Shown here in pieces: positions 10,934 to 22,431 of a stretch of DNA of 64,000 bases. Numbering within the stretch: position 1 is the stretch's first letter; each line of letters begins with the position of its first letter. Source of the DNA: Hansfordia pulvinata. Taxonomy: Eukaryota > Ascomycota > Sordariomycetes > Xylariales. The DNA lies in the NCBI GenBank assembly GCA_006538405.1, contig BJKQ01000015.1, positions 1,116,001 through 1,180,000 of the forward strand, read 5' to 3'. Both the position numbers and the translations under genes were made by a program. The notes beneath the pieces are model-generated. The model had not been told where the DNA came from. It did no database searches and saw only the letters and a list, made by a program, of their open reading frames with translations.

Positions 10934-11783
10934 TCACGTGTTCAAGGTCCAACTCTCTTGTGATTCCACTTTGGCTTGCGCCTCTATCCTCTTGCTAAGC
11001 CTTTTCTCATTGACCATCGCCACCGATTGGAGTACTAGTGCTCCAACGCCTCTCGAGAACTCGGATGCCTGCCGTGGAACAGTTGCGAGTTCGATCGCGG
11101 CTCGGCGGTGGAAGTAGGAGGTGACCGACCGCCCGGCTTGCGCGGCTTCGTTCCCACCCCATGTGCTTGTGGCAAGAGGAGTGGCGAGCCCTTTCGACTG
11201 ACATTCTAGAACTTCTCGCTCGCATATGGTCAAGGCTGCGTAGGGCTTCTCGAGATGGAAAGAGAGAATATTCAAAAGCCGTGCCGGCAGATCATCGCCC
11301 GCCAAGATCTATATTCTCCCGATCCCAGAGGCGATTCGGGGACTCCCCCGCCCTCGTGTGGCAATGCCCAAGTCAGCGGCTGCTTGTTCATCCGATAGGG
11401 CAATAGCCTGCAGCTGTGTAGTGCTGGCTACTCCCGTCGCACGCCTCGGTGGACTATAGCGTGCTGAGGGCTCTCCTACAGTCCGGATTGTAGCCTCAAC
11501 TCCATTGATCGACGTTGAACTAGCGCCCGGTCGATCCTCCCCACCAACAGGCAGCAGCCATTCCTGGATCCCGGTTGGCTCTCGGATTCGATCTTTGAGT
11601 TTGGACTGCCGCCACTGCTCTCTCCTTCTCGCAAATATGCCTCTCTCGTGCCATAGCCAAGGCGTTAGCATTCTGGCTGAATTGTTCCGGGCGCAGAGTC
11701 CGTGGGAACAATTCTATTTGCTGTGAGGCGAGGCGAGTGGCTCGCCAGAACGATGGATGCGGCAGCCTACAATCGAAGCCCAA
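10934..11783 (-). pseudogene. decayed coding relic, family unknown
   Basis: One frame runs from 11671 to 10934 with a single internal TAG at 11309-11311, giving about 245 codons of protein-like composition. Segments include RREQWRQSKLKDRIREPTG, TTQLQAIALSDEQAAADLGI and, after the stop, LLNILSFHLEKPYAALTICE. Upstream the coding-like signal moves to another frame (11783-11600, for example ELFPRTLRPEQFSQNANALA), so at least one frameshift is present. A 61-codon frame at 12009-12194 (RFRYFQFTDRTSVFRHRQSF) may belong to the same relic. No domain was recognised. It could be a dead host gene, a transposon remnant, or a real gene with undetected introns. Confidence 0.3.
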
Positions 11784-12725
11784 TTTGGCTCAGCCCTAAC
11801 TCCCAGCTGGAAAACAAGTGAGGCTTCACCGATATCCGAGCGACGATATCAGGCACGAGGCCGCGAAGAGGGGGCGGAGTTCACTCATCGCCGAAATGTC
11901 GCCTCATGCTCTCCTCTTAAGATCATTGACTCACAATGAATACCAATGACACGGCTGCGATTGAGGAATCAGGAGGCAAAGAGGCAGAGGCGATGACCAT
12001 CCCCTCATCTATGGGTTACGAGCGTTAATTGTTCTCCCCCTCACTTCTTGGTCAATGATTTCTTCGAAGGGGCAAAATACCGAAAAACTGGGTATCGGAT
12101 TAAAGCTCTGACGGTGACGGAAGACTGACGTCCGATCGGTGAATTGGAAATAGCGGAAGCGCGTTTCGGGTTTCTTGGCGGGCTCCTTTCCCAAGTCGCG
12201 GTGTTAGTGTTGGGCAAAGCAACTGTTCCCGCACTGGCTCTCACGGGGCTTAGAGACTGCATAATTAATTATAGCAAAATGGCTCTCCCGTTGTCGTGTC
12301 ACAGTGTTTGCACTCTAAAGTCGTCTTGCTCTAGAGGACCATGAAGTCTTGGTGATCAGCCAGTGTCGCTACCGAAGCGTCTGAATGTGTGATTCTCCTT
12401 TTCGTCTAGCGATGTCAGGACAACGAGAACGTGATGTATTCAAGCTACTCAATTTTTCAATTCGAGGCTGAAAGAGATGCTGAGAGGTTGTCGCTCGAAG
12501 CCTCGAAAACTCTGCCCTCAGTTCATGGTCACGCATGTTTGTCATCTAGGGTCTGAACAAGCTCCCATTGCTGTGGTGACTGGTCTGGACTAGACGTGCC
12601 AAAGAGAAATGCGACCAAGACGATCACATCCGTATCGTGGTGTCACCTTAAGCCATATAAAGTATACCCCTCAGTCCACATGGCATAGCGAAGGTTGCTT
12701 CATCCCAGGCCAGCACACGGGGTAT
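11784..12725. other. intergenic region
   Basis: Apart from the short coding-like frame 12009-12194 (-) noted with the relic next door, nothing identifiable was seen. Confidence 0.5.
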
Positions 12726-13850
12726 TTATCGTGTCGCCGGAATAACTGGCTTCGACGACCGAGACGGCACCGGCGGCGGCATAGGTTTGGACACCGAGAC
12801 GGGCCTCTCTGCGTTTAGTGCTTCGTAGCCGGCGCGAACCAGACTGGCAGGGCCAACGCGAACGTCCCCCGCGCCTGTCCAGTAGAAGAGACCGGCGAGG
12901 CCCGTCCGCCTCGCGTACTCTGCCTTCTGGCGGACCGTGGCGGGCACGTCGAGCGAGACGAAACCGCGGGCCGGGTCGACAAGAGAAGCGGCTCCCACCG
13001 ACGAGTCCACGCAAGCTTCCGCGACAAGCCTCGCGTCCAGCTCGTTGTAGTCGTGCTCCGCCGCCGACTGGAACGCCTGCCCCGGGCCGTCGGCGCCGGC
13101 GAACGAGCGGGCGTACGCGGGGATCCCGAACACGATCTTCCGCGCCGGGAAGCCGTGCTCCACCAGGTACCGGACGCCGCGGTCTCCCGAGCGGCCCTGG
13201 TCCGAGCCATGCGCGCCGCCGCCACTAGATGGCAGGAGCTGGGCGTGGTGCCCGGACGTCTTGGTCCAGGGGCCGGCGAAGTCGTAGCACATGAGGTTGA
13301 GGAGGTCGAGGACCTCGGCGGCCGCCCCGAGGTCGATGTGGCGCAGCACGTACTCGCCAGTCGGCAGGGCGGTGGTGAGGCGATAGCCCTCGCCCGCGGG
13401 CAGGCAGCGGCGCAGCTCCCGCAGCAGCGCCAGGTAGTCGCGCCCTTGCTCGGGCGTCTGCGGGTGCTCCCAGTCGATGTCGACGCCGTCGAAGCCGTGG
13501 CGGTCGACGAAGCGGCGGCAGGACTCGGCGAAGGCGGCCCGGGACCGCGGGGAGGCCGCCAGCGCCGGGAACGCGTCGCTGCCGCCGGAGCCGCCGCCGC
13601 CGACGGAGATCAGAGCCTGCAGGCGCGGAGACGCCTGCTTCAGGGCCGCGGTGGCTGCCAGGCAGCCCTGGAAGCCGTCGACCGGCTTCTTCTCGTCGGC
13701 CCACTCGTCCAGCAGCCGCAGCGTCCCGTCCGCGTTGGGCCGCACAAAGGCGTAGAAGACGTGTGTCACGTACTGCAGCGGCAGCGCTGACGGGGGCACG
13801 TCTCGGTACACTCGCCAGGAAGGGTAGTAAACGGCGTTGATGCGGGACAT
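12726..13850 (-). CDS. GH18 chitinase-like protein
   Basis: Glycoside hydrolase family 18 TIM barrel, a predicted chitin or GlcNAc-polymer hydrolase. A single exon of 374 aa starts at the ATG of MSRINAVYYPSWR; the frame upstream starts only at a TTG. Seen: the beta-1 strand INAVYYPSWRVY, LQALISVGGGGSGGSDAF, the catalytic motif FDGVDIDWEHP (DxxDxDxE at about 121-128, acid/base Glu128), LLNLMCYDFAGPW and the late GLFYWTGAGD. There is no signal peptide, so it is cytosolic or non-classically exported; loss of an upstream signal exon cannot be excluded. The tail of about 25 Pro/Ser-rich residues is disordered. It lies beside a predicted polysaccharide synthesis set and may remodel or recycle that polymer. 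Confidence 0.9.
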   Translation of the reverse strand: MSRINAVYYPSWRVYRDVPPSALPLQYVTHVFYAFVRPNADGTLRLLDEWADEKKPVDGFQGCLAATAALKQASPRLQALISVGGGGSGGSDAFPALAASPRSRAAFAESCRRFVDRHGFDGVDIDWEHPQTPEQGRDYLALLRELRRCLPAGEGYRLTTALPTGEYVLRHIDLGAAAEVLDLLNLMCYDFAGPWTKTSGHHAQLLPSSGGGAHGSDQGRSGDRGVRYLVEHGFPARKIVFGIPAYARSFAGADGPGQAFQSAAEHDYNELDARLVAEACVDSSVGAASLVDPARGFVSLDVPATVRQKAEYARRTGLAGLFYWTGAGDVRVGPASLVRAGYEALNAERPVSVSKPMPPPVPSRSSKPVIPATR

Positions 13851-16352
13851 GTTGCTACGCAGTGTCAAGATCGTGGAGAATGCATCAAGTCTGCCAAAGG
13901 TGCGATGAAGACAGAAAGGTCTCTGGATGGACTATTCTGTTGGCTCTTCAGGTCTTTACCCCTCTCGTTGTCCTTTCCAGTCTCGCGAAAGTCTAGACTG
14001 AGCCCAACAGCAGGGAACCAGTTGGCAGAAAATACCAGCATCAAGGGGAAGCTCAGCTGACATGGACTGGTCGAACTCGTTTCGGGCTGCGTCTATACGG
14101 GCAACCCGCATCTGTCATTGTCATTGCAGAAACGTCTGGACTCAATGATGGCATCTTCAGTGTCCGGGCCGCAGGATTCGTCGGGTTGACGATACTGTCG
14201 CGGCTTGCCATGTGCCCGACTTGGACCCATATGGCTTTGGTCCAGCTTCGAAGTTCGGACTTGGAGTCGACCGAGCCTGCAGTTTGATTGAGGCCAGAAC
14301 AGCTTGCCGTCGATGGCATCAGTTGCCTTGGTCGCTTCCGACTAGTTCGGGGCCACGCTGGCAACGCCCCCCGGGGTCGCTGAGGACGGAAAGGGAAACA
14401 ATGTCCACCAACCTCGGTGATAGCTCCTGGACTTACGCGGGTGGAGTCGGCGGTCGACCCTCATGAAGATGTACTTTCCAGTACTTGTACCTTGAAGAAC
14501 GTCGACAGACCCCGTGATGCCGGCACCGAGACGTTCAGTACATCGGACAGAGCATCGATGGTTTACGTAACAGTATGAATGGCGTGCAGGACTCGGGTCC
14601 CTTCAGTCCAAGCCAGCCATGCCGACTACGTCCAAGCAGAACGCAAGCGGCGGGGCGGGCTGGGACTAAGAAGCCATCAAGTGGGCTGAATAACCGTTAC
14701 TTATTAGCGGAGTGTGCAAGCCACAATTCGAACAATGCTTGGCAGGCCGAGTCTAGAGCAGTCCGTCCACCCCTATTGTACGCATAGACCCCGTTGGTGG
14801 CGCCTCGTCCCAGCTCTGCGGTCGACGTGTCAAACCCCTGGCCTGCCCAGGCGGGTCGGCACTTGCCACTGCCTGCATTGTCCCACAGGGCGGGTTGTGT
14901 CCGCTGGGAAAGGGCCGTGCATCACGCTTCACTTGGCGCTCGCTATAGGCGTCGACTGACTGGCTTACACCTTCACGCGTCTTCCTGGGTGGTCAGCAAA
15001 CGCTGTCGTGTTGGTAGGCTTTCCTCCATATCACATCGCAAGTCGACACTTGCGAGGGGTGAGCCAAACGGGAAAAGACTTAATATCGAGTAACTGATGT
15101 TCAACAACAGTAGTACGGGAGCCTAATACATTATACGACTGCGAACCGACTCTAGAAGTTGAATACTGGACAGTGGAAATCTTTCGCAACTTGAGCTACG
15201 ACTATTTAGGGGTGGCATGATGCACTACACATGCAAACTTGACGGGAACACCGGATCTCGCAGTGACCAGACTGATTCAGTCCTGACATCTGAGTGGGAC
15301 CTCCGCTCTACTAGCACACGTACGGTCTGAGTCCAGGTCAGGCATCACCAGTGACCACTGACCACCAACTCTTGGAAAGCCCCCGAAGCGAGACAGATGT
15401 TCTCCCCAGGCGCTGCCAGAACTCAACTAAAATAGGGAACCCTGGAAAGTGGATAGACCAGAGCCTGCTTCCAGACTCCAGTGCAGCAACTTGGAAGCCC
15501 GACCGCCTCCCAAGCGCACATCTCATCCCACGGCTGAGCCTCACCCGCTAGCTACCATGGACCAAGACACCTCGGATCCGACTCTGTGGTCAAGCCCACG
15601 TGGGAGTTGGAACAGTGGAATACTCGTACTACGGCCGAGTTGGGAACACTTGGTCAGCGCCACCCACTCTCGGGACAGCCCGTCGGGGGAGCCCATACGA
15701 AGAACAGCGAAGACACGAAGAAACGGAGAGACCGCGAGCTCTGCTGAAGACCATTGGATGAAGAACGACTCGGACATTCTTTGCAAGCTTGGGGTTAGAC
15801 TGGCCAGCCCCCCAATCTCGACCCTGCCATGGCGTGATCTTGTCGCCGGCGTCATTGGCGACGTGGTCCAGACCTGCAAGTCCCGGCGAATAGCTTCATC
15901 TTCGGGAGAAAACCTTGACCTGAGCCCTGCTCCTTGACCCTTAGTGCTCTGCTGGCTGTGTATTCCGCGGCTCTAGCCACGGCCACAGCGGGGCATCGGG
16001 GTCTGCCAGCGCGCGACAACAGGCATGGCGCCGATGGTGAAGAGCTCTGGGCTCGTCGTCCAGAGCCTGTTGTGCTTCAGCTGAGCATGAAGCCAGGAGC
16101 CACATGCCTAAGCGTCCTGAGCTGCGCTGGGTCGGCGTCGTCTCGGTTCTCGTTCTTGTTTGACGGGCCCAGACTGTGCTACAGCTTCTTGGCAACCGGT
16201 GACGAGATGGAAGAGATGAGGCTCCCGGCGAACGTGAATCGAACCTCCGCGGTCGTATAACCACCAGAGGAAGCCCCGTTGGTGGCTTCATCGCCTGATT
16301 CTTTGCGCTTCACCGTTTTGCATTCCAATCTTTGAGTCTCTTCACATACAAG
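13851..16352. other. intergenic region, GH18 / UDP-sugar dehydrogenase divergent promoters
   Basis: About 2.5 kb without a supportable gene. An ATG-initiated 127-codon frame at 15557-15937 has no domain and is not called. One copy of the dispersed 9-mer TACTCGTAC is at 15621-15629. Confidence 0.5.
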
Positions 16353-17825
16353 ATGTCAGTTCCGTTGCTGCAACAGAAGCCCCTGAAAGGGGCGCAGGCC
16401 GTGGTCGTCAGAGAGATCTGTGCGTCGCCGTCGCCTCCCCTGACTCCCCCTTCAGAGGAGCAGGAGTCTGCCGACTACCTCGTCCGCGAGGTGCCTCGGA
16501 TCGCACTCGACACGCCGCGAGAGGCATCGCCGCTTATTGCGGTGATCGGCGTGGGCTACGTGGGCTCGCACCTCGTGGAGGCCTTCGCCCAGAGATACCG
16601 CGTGCTGGCGTTCGACGTCTCGGAGGCGCGCGTCCAGCAGCTGTCGACGCAGTTCAAGGATCTCCCGGTCCGCTGCACGTCGCTGGCGTCGGATCTCGCC
16701 GCCGCACAATGCTTTCTCATCTCGGTCCCCACAATTCTCAACAGCGACAAGACCATCGACACGAGCTACCTCCGAAGCGCCGTCGCTACGGTCAAGGCCC
16801 AGGCTAGGCCCGGGTCTACTGTGGTGGTGGAGAGCTCCGTCGCCGTGGGCATGACGCGCGAGTTCCTCGGGCCCCTGGTCGAGTCCAATGGTCTCAGAGT
16901 CGGCATGTCTCCAGAGGTAAGAGCATCCGCAGCAGCAGCAGCAGCAGCAGCAGCAAGCAAGCTATCCCGAATCACGAATGTCTAGTAAGGCCACCTTTTC
17001 ACTGACGTATTATGCCCAAATCCACAGAGGGTTGATCCCGGCCGCAAGTTCCCTGCCTTCGAGACCATCCCCAAGATCATCTCCGGGGTCGACGAGGCGT
17101 CGGTGCAGGCGATCCGGGAGATCTACGACCGGGTGTTCGACAACATCGTGGCAGTCTCGTCTCCCGAGGTGGCCGAGATGACCAAGCTGTACGAGAACTG
17201 CCAGCGCATGGTCTGCGCCGCGTTCGCCAACGAGATGGCCGACGCCTGCTCCGCGCTGGGCATCGACGCGTGGGAGGTCAGCGAGGCCGCCGCCTCCAAG
17301 CCCTTCGGCTACCTCCCCTTCCGCCCCGGCCCGGGCGTCGGCGGCCACTGCATCCCCGTCAACCCCTACTACCTCCTGTCCACCTCGGCCATGCCCATCC
17401 TGCAGCACGCCACCGAGGTCTCCTGGCAGCGGCCAGGCGAGCTGGCTGACCGCTTCATGCGCGAGCTTGAGAAGCAGGCGCCTCCCCGGGGCGACGCCAA
17501 GAGGCGCCGCGTCCTGGTCGCGGGCATGGGCTTCAAGCGCGGCCAGAGCGTCATGAGCAACTCGCCCGGCGTCGCCATGGTGGTCCGCCTCCTGAGCGAG
17601 TGGGACGTCTACGTTGAGTTTGCGGATCCGCTCGTCCCGCAGTCCTCGCTCTCCTACCTGCCCAAGATGAACACGGACGAGGATTGGAACAAGGAGCACC
17701 TCGAGACCTTTGACGGTGTCATTGTCGCGGTGGACCAGGAGGGGCTGGACATGGGCATCCTGGAGACGCTGGAAGGCGTCAAGGTCTGGAACTACTGCCC
17801 ATCACCCCGCGGCTCGTCGAGGTAG
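16353..17825 (+). CDS. UDP-HexNAc-type sugar 6-dehydrogenase
   Basis: NAD-dependent UDP-sugar 6-dehydrogenase that oxidises the C6 hydroxyl to a uronic acid. Exons 16353-16916 and 17028-17825. The 111-bp intron (GTAAGA donor, CACTGACG branch, CCACAG acceptor) restores the conserved MSPE-RVDPG. The product is 453 aa. Rossmann motif VIGVGYVGSHL (GxGxxG about 66-71), EMTKLYENCQ (Lys about 241), and catalytic Cys about 296 in GPGVGGHCIPVNPYYL. This cysteine context is typical of the WecC/WbpA/TviB group acting on UDP-ManNAc or UDP-GlcNAc, not the GGSCF context of UDP-glucose dehydrogenase. A final Rossmann-like domain contains VAGMGFKRG. UDP-GlcNAc as substrate is inference. The first ORF codon is a TTG, so the ATG of MSVPLLQQ was chosen. 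It lies upstream of a co-oriented GT2 synthase. Confidence 0.9.
16930..16953 (+). repeat. CAG trinucleotide run in intron
   Basis: Eight CAG units inside the 111-bp intron of the dehydrogenase gene. Read-through of the intron is open to a TAG at 16983-16985, so retention would give a poly-Ala tail and a protein lacking the catalytic cysteine. Confidence 0.9.
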
Positions 17826-19909
17826 CGTCTCGCGCTACGTCCTGATTGTTCTTTTTGTGTTGTCTTTTCTTTTGCAGCTTAGGTGCAAGGCGCGGGCTTT
17901 TTTATTAGATCATCATTATGAATGTAGACGAAACTATAGATTTCAGCGATCGTTTCCGGCGTCAATGTTCCTCCCGTCCATCCAGGAGCATTGTTGCTTA
18001 CAAGCATACGAGTACAAGCAAAAGTACAGAGCAGAACTAGTGAGGCCTCAGGTACGCGCAGAGTGGCTTGGGTAGTGCTTCACGTAATAGAACCCAGTCT
18101 CTTTCTCCGGATTTTGCTGGTACTCGTCTAGAGTCCAGAGTCTGGACCCTACGCGCCTACGAGCACCCGCAACTGCTGACCGAATACAAAGCCATCCCGA
18201 TTCTGACAATAGATCCAAACCCCGAGTCGACGAGTGCCAAATTTTTCTCCCGCGTTGCTGTCCGACTTTTCGGAGCCGAGTGTGCACGGATGATGGACGC
18301 CTCGCGAGAGACAGCAGACTACCCTTGCGCCCATCACCCAGACTGACAGGGAGACCCTTGCATGGCATTCTGCATCACAGAATGGCGTATTCGGTTGAGG
18401 TCTTTTGGGTCGTCGTGGCCTGGCCTTATTAGGAACATGGGGTAGACTAGAGTCGAGGGTGGATCTCCTGTCCATCTTCACGACGGTGCCCGAAGCTAGT
18501 CACTAAGCTCGAATGGCGTCAGCTGTGGTCTCAACGGAAGAAATACCGGATCCGCGGTTCGGCCAATGAGCAAAGACTCCTCCAGAGTCGACCCCACAAT
18601 GTCCAAGTTGCTGCAGTTCTGCTTCCCCCTTTTGCCACCGTGCCACGCCAGCCATGTCTCCGTACGAGTAAACACTGGCAATTTTCGAGTCTGTCACAAA
18701 GCACCCTAACCCCAATCCTTGCGCAAAGTGAGTAATTCGCCAAGTAGCGTCCTGGTACCATGACTTCCCAGCTACCCCAGCTTCCCAAAAGACCAGGTAG
18801 AGCGCTGCCATCTCGCCATTGTTCCTTGCTATTGTTCCCCAAGTCTCGAGACTAGTTGAAACTGCGAAGCCGCTCTTCAAGGTCGAGTCCCCTGGAAAGG
18901 GAGGGCTCCTCACAGAGGGAGACTCTCAATAGTTGACACACAGTCGACGAACAGAGAAACGTCCCGCTGAGTGGTGCAGGTGGTAAGCTGCGAGGACATG
19001 GGTGCGGGTAGCTGCTTCGCGACGAGCTTGTCAAGAGTACCGGTACTCCTTGGAAACGAGGACGACGTTGGGACACCCAGCTAAGGGGGTCGGGACAAAC
19101 ACTACACCCCTTCTAGACTCTGCGGGCTGTTGAGAATCCCGAAGGGCTCTTATTGAGGCACAAGGAGGTACTGGAAGCAGGGCACGTCGACGGGCCTAGC
19201 CTCGCTTGCTTGAGCGGGTGCCTCCATCCTCGGCGCAACTAACGCCCGCACATATGAAAGACCTTGTCAGTCCGCCCGCCACCCGGGCGTCGGCGAGCCT
19301 GGGCCCTTGGGCGTCGTGCCGGGACACTGCGGGCTCTGCCTTGGACAGAGCTCCATCTCGGACAGAGCTGCATCTCGGACGGGGCTGGCGAGCCTGTCTA
19401 TAGCGCCCAACGCAGCAACAGCCTGGACTTCTCTAGATCTTCTTGGCTGTGGAAATTTGGGCAGCCGCTGGCCTGCCAGACTGTCGGCGCGAGACTCGCC
19501 ACGCAGAATCATGGCCTGACCAGTTCGGGTGCGAGCCTACCACGTGCCGGTAAGTCGTCGTAGAGCAGCAGGCTCTCGCGGTCCAGCCCATCTCAGCCGC
19601 AGGGCTCCCCACAGGAGCTCCAGGGTATTCGACCTGGATGCCTTGGGCTCGGGACGCGACGACAGCATGAGGACGTTCAGCTGCTGTCGTGTCGTGCAGC
19701 CCGCGGACTCTAGAACCTTTGGGCAGGGGCGGGCACTCCGGTGTTGGTGGAGGACGCGTCCGCCTGCGGCCATGGTGTAAGTTGCTCTTGTGTAATTAAT
19801 GAAAACCCAGCCTCGAGATCGTGACAGACTCTCTCGAGATTTTCCGGGCAGTCCAACATCGAGTCTTTGACCACCCTCTCGTTCTTGCTCGTCAGCCTGG
19901 TTTCTCATC
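17826..19909. other. intergenic region between dehydrogenase and GT2 synthase
   Basis: About 2.1 kb, probably the 3' UTR of the dehydrogenase plus the GT2 promoter. The frames on both strands around 18500-18900 overlap each other without domains. An imperfect tandem of ATCTCGGACAGAGCT-like units lies near 19345-19382. Confidence 0.5.
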
Positions 19910-22431
19910 ATGGCTTCTGTTTACAACGCGTCTGTGGCTGACCGCCACGACCCCGACCTTCGCTACGACACAGACCGCACCTCCTATACGGGCAGCGATG
20001 TCACCGACTCGCCTCGCCGCAAACACCACCTGAGCACGGGGAGTGACTTGACCCGGGTCAACAGCATCGAGCTCAGCGAGGACCGCACGACATTCTGGCT
20101 GGCGCCCAAGTTGCCAACCACGCGGAGCCTCAAGGAAGCCCCTATCACGACTGTCATCGTGCCCTCGACGCCTTCGGTGTCCGAAAGCGCCGGGGCGGTC
20201 GACGAAGAGCCCCCCAGAATCGACATTGATCTCCAGCCCGAGTCCCGGCCGTCATCGGGACTCCGTGGTGCCATCAAGGCCCCTCCTGCTGGGGAGCCGG
20301 ACCATGAGGACGACAAACATGACCACGGCGCGAGAACATCGGCCGTCGCCACTGCTGAGACCGAGCTTCCCCCGAGGCTGTTGTCGACAGCGTCGAGGCC
20401 GCGGTGGTCGACCCCATCAGCCGCCCTCCCCAGCCCACGCGGCCCGCGCCCACGGTCGATGGACCCGGCGAGAAGTCCTCGCCGCAGTCTCTGCGCATCA
20501 CCCAGTTCGCCCCCAAGCCGCGCCTCGTGGACGCGGACGGCGCGCTGAAGAAGAAGGGCCGCCGCAAGATCCTCGTCCAGAAGCACCTGATGCAGACGGC
20601 CCAGCTCGGCATCAACGGCTTCTTCATCTTCGTCACCTGGTGGTGGTCGCGCTACTACTACGTGCTGCTGCCCTTCATCACGGCGACCGTCGCCCTGAAC
20701 ATCTTCATGATCATCTCCATCGTACTGCGCCGGACCTGGAACGCCGTCTCGCCGGAAACGGTGATCCAGCCCGAGACCCCGGAGAGCCTGGTGCTGCTGG
20801 TCCCCTGCTACAACGAGACCAAGGAGGAGCTGGTGCGCTCGCTGGACTCGCTGGCCCGGCAGCGCCACATCGAGGCGCACAAGCAGGCCATCATCATCGT
20901 GTGCGACGGCAAGGTGCGGGGACCCGGCATGGAGAAGAGCACGGGCGACTACCTGCTGCAGGACATCCTGGTGGGCGAGTCGCGGCGGCGGTACATCCCG
21001 GGGGCGTACACGGCGTGGGACCAGCAGCCGATGGACGTGGTGACGCAGAAGGGGACGTACGGCGGCGTGCCGTACCTGTGCATCGTCAAGCAGCAGAACC
21101 AGGGCAAGCGCGACGGGCTGATCGTGGCGCGGTCGTTCCTCTTCAACTTCAACCGGCGGCGCGAGGAGCCGCAGACCATCTTCACCGAGGGCTTCTTCCA
21201 CGAGATGGCCTCGTTCCTGGCCGAGGACGCGGGCATCGAGCACGTGGACCACCTGGTGGGCATGGACGCGGACACGGTGTTCGACGACGACTGCATCGAC
21301 GAGCTGCTGAAGCAGAGCCGGTACCCGCAGACGGTGGGCGTGTGCGGCTACGTGGCGGTGGACTGGAAGCAGAGCCACTGGAACCTGTGGCGGCTGTACC
21401 AGTCGGCCGAGTACACGATCGCGCAGGGGCTGCGGCGCCTGCACCAGTCCATGGTCACGCACAAGGTCTCGTGCCTGCCGGGCTGCTGCCAGCTGCTCAA
21501 GATCTGCGAGGAGACGTGCGGCGACCACGTCCTGCTCGACCTCTTCGGCTACTGCCCCGACGTCACCGACGGCCTGCTGCGCCAGATCCGCGCCACAGCC
21601 TCCGAGGACCGCAACCACGTCTGCCACATGCTGTCCGCCCGGCCCTCGTCCCAGACCCGCCAGGCCCTGAGGGCCAAGGCCTACACGGACGTCCCCAAGA
21701 GCTGGTCGGTCTTCCTGTCGCAGCGCCGCCGCTGGACGCTCGGCGCCACCTCCAACGACCTGCTCCTCGTCACCGCGCCCGGCGTCCAGTGGTTCGAGCG
21801 CATCCTCGCCACCGTCAACGTCTTCACCTGGTTCCTCAACCCCTTCATCTTTGCCTGCATTGCCAGCTTCGTCTTTGCTTGCCTGGGTACGTAGTTCGGT
21901 CTTCCTCTCCCTAGTCTCTCTCTCTCATCTTACAGTTACTGACCTTGAACTTCTACAGTCGTCGCGCCCTGGATCATCCTGTGCTTCGTCGGGGTCATGA
22001 TCATCCCCGTCGTCTACTACGCGTGCATCCCGCTCTGGCTCTGCGACACGTGGAAGACGCGCTTCCAGTTCTGGGCCGGCTGCGCCATGTACATCGTCTG
22101 CGGGCCCTTCATCAACATCTTCGTGCTAACGTACGCCACCATCTACATGGACTCGTTCGGCTGGGGCAAGACCCGCAAGGTCATCTCGGACGACAAGGAG
22201 GGCGGCGCCGCGAGCAGCGAGACGGAGCTCGAACGCCTCGAGAAGGGCAGCAGCAGCAGCAGCAGCTCTCTTGCTCGGGTCGTTGGCGACTCGTCCCAGT
22301 CGTCTTCGCCTGAGGCTGCTTCGTCTTCTTCGTCGTCGTCGGAGAACACGCCGCGCGCCCCGGACCAGGCCGCTCTGGCGCCCCGGCGCAGCGGAGACGT
22401 TGCAGCTGAGGAGGCCCGGCTTGGCGGATAA
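19910..22431 (+). CDS. membrane GT2 polysaccharide synthase (chitin/hyaluronan-synthase-like), one frameshift
   Basis: Processive family 2 glycosyltransferase of the plasma membrane. The N-terminal ~200 residues are disordered. Two membrane segments follow at about 239-272 (FFIFVTWWWSRYYYVLL), then the catalytic domain: LLVPCYNETKEEL, IIIVCDGK (about 332), LVGMDADTVFDDD (about 452-455), VSCLPGCCQLLKICEETCGD, ASEDRN (about 565) and SQRRRWTLG (QxxRW, about 605-609). C-terminal membrane helices precede a Ser-rich acidic tail. An intron at 21887-21958 (GTACGT, TACTGACC, CTACAG) splits FACL and VVAPW. The coding frame breaks at a C5 run (20369-20373). One more C joins ..ETELPP to EAVVDSVEAAVVDPIS.., giving about 816 aa. 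The sugar donor is unknown. The dehydrogenase upstream suggests an amino-uronic acid. Confidence 0.85.

Noticed and set aside
15557..15937. 127-codon ATG frame with good start context
   Set aside because: No domain, signal peptide or protein-like periodicity that I could support; it overlaps an antisense frame of equal length.
16205..16265. tRNA-like string with GGTTCGATTC on the minus strand
   Set aside because: The arms around the T-loop do not pair and no anticodon arm or acceptor stem could be formed.
18503..18913. 136-codon minus-strand frame
   Set aside because: Overlaps other frames on both strands and matches no known fold; start uncertain.
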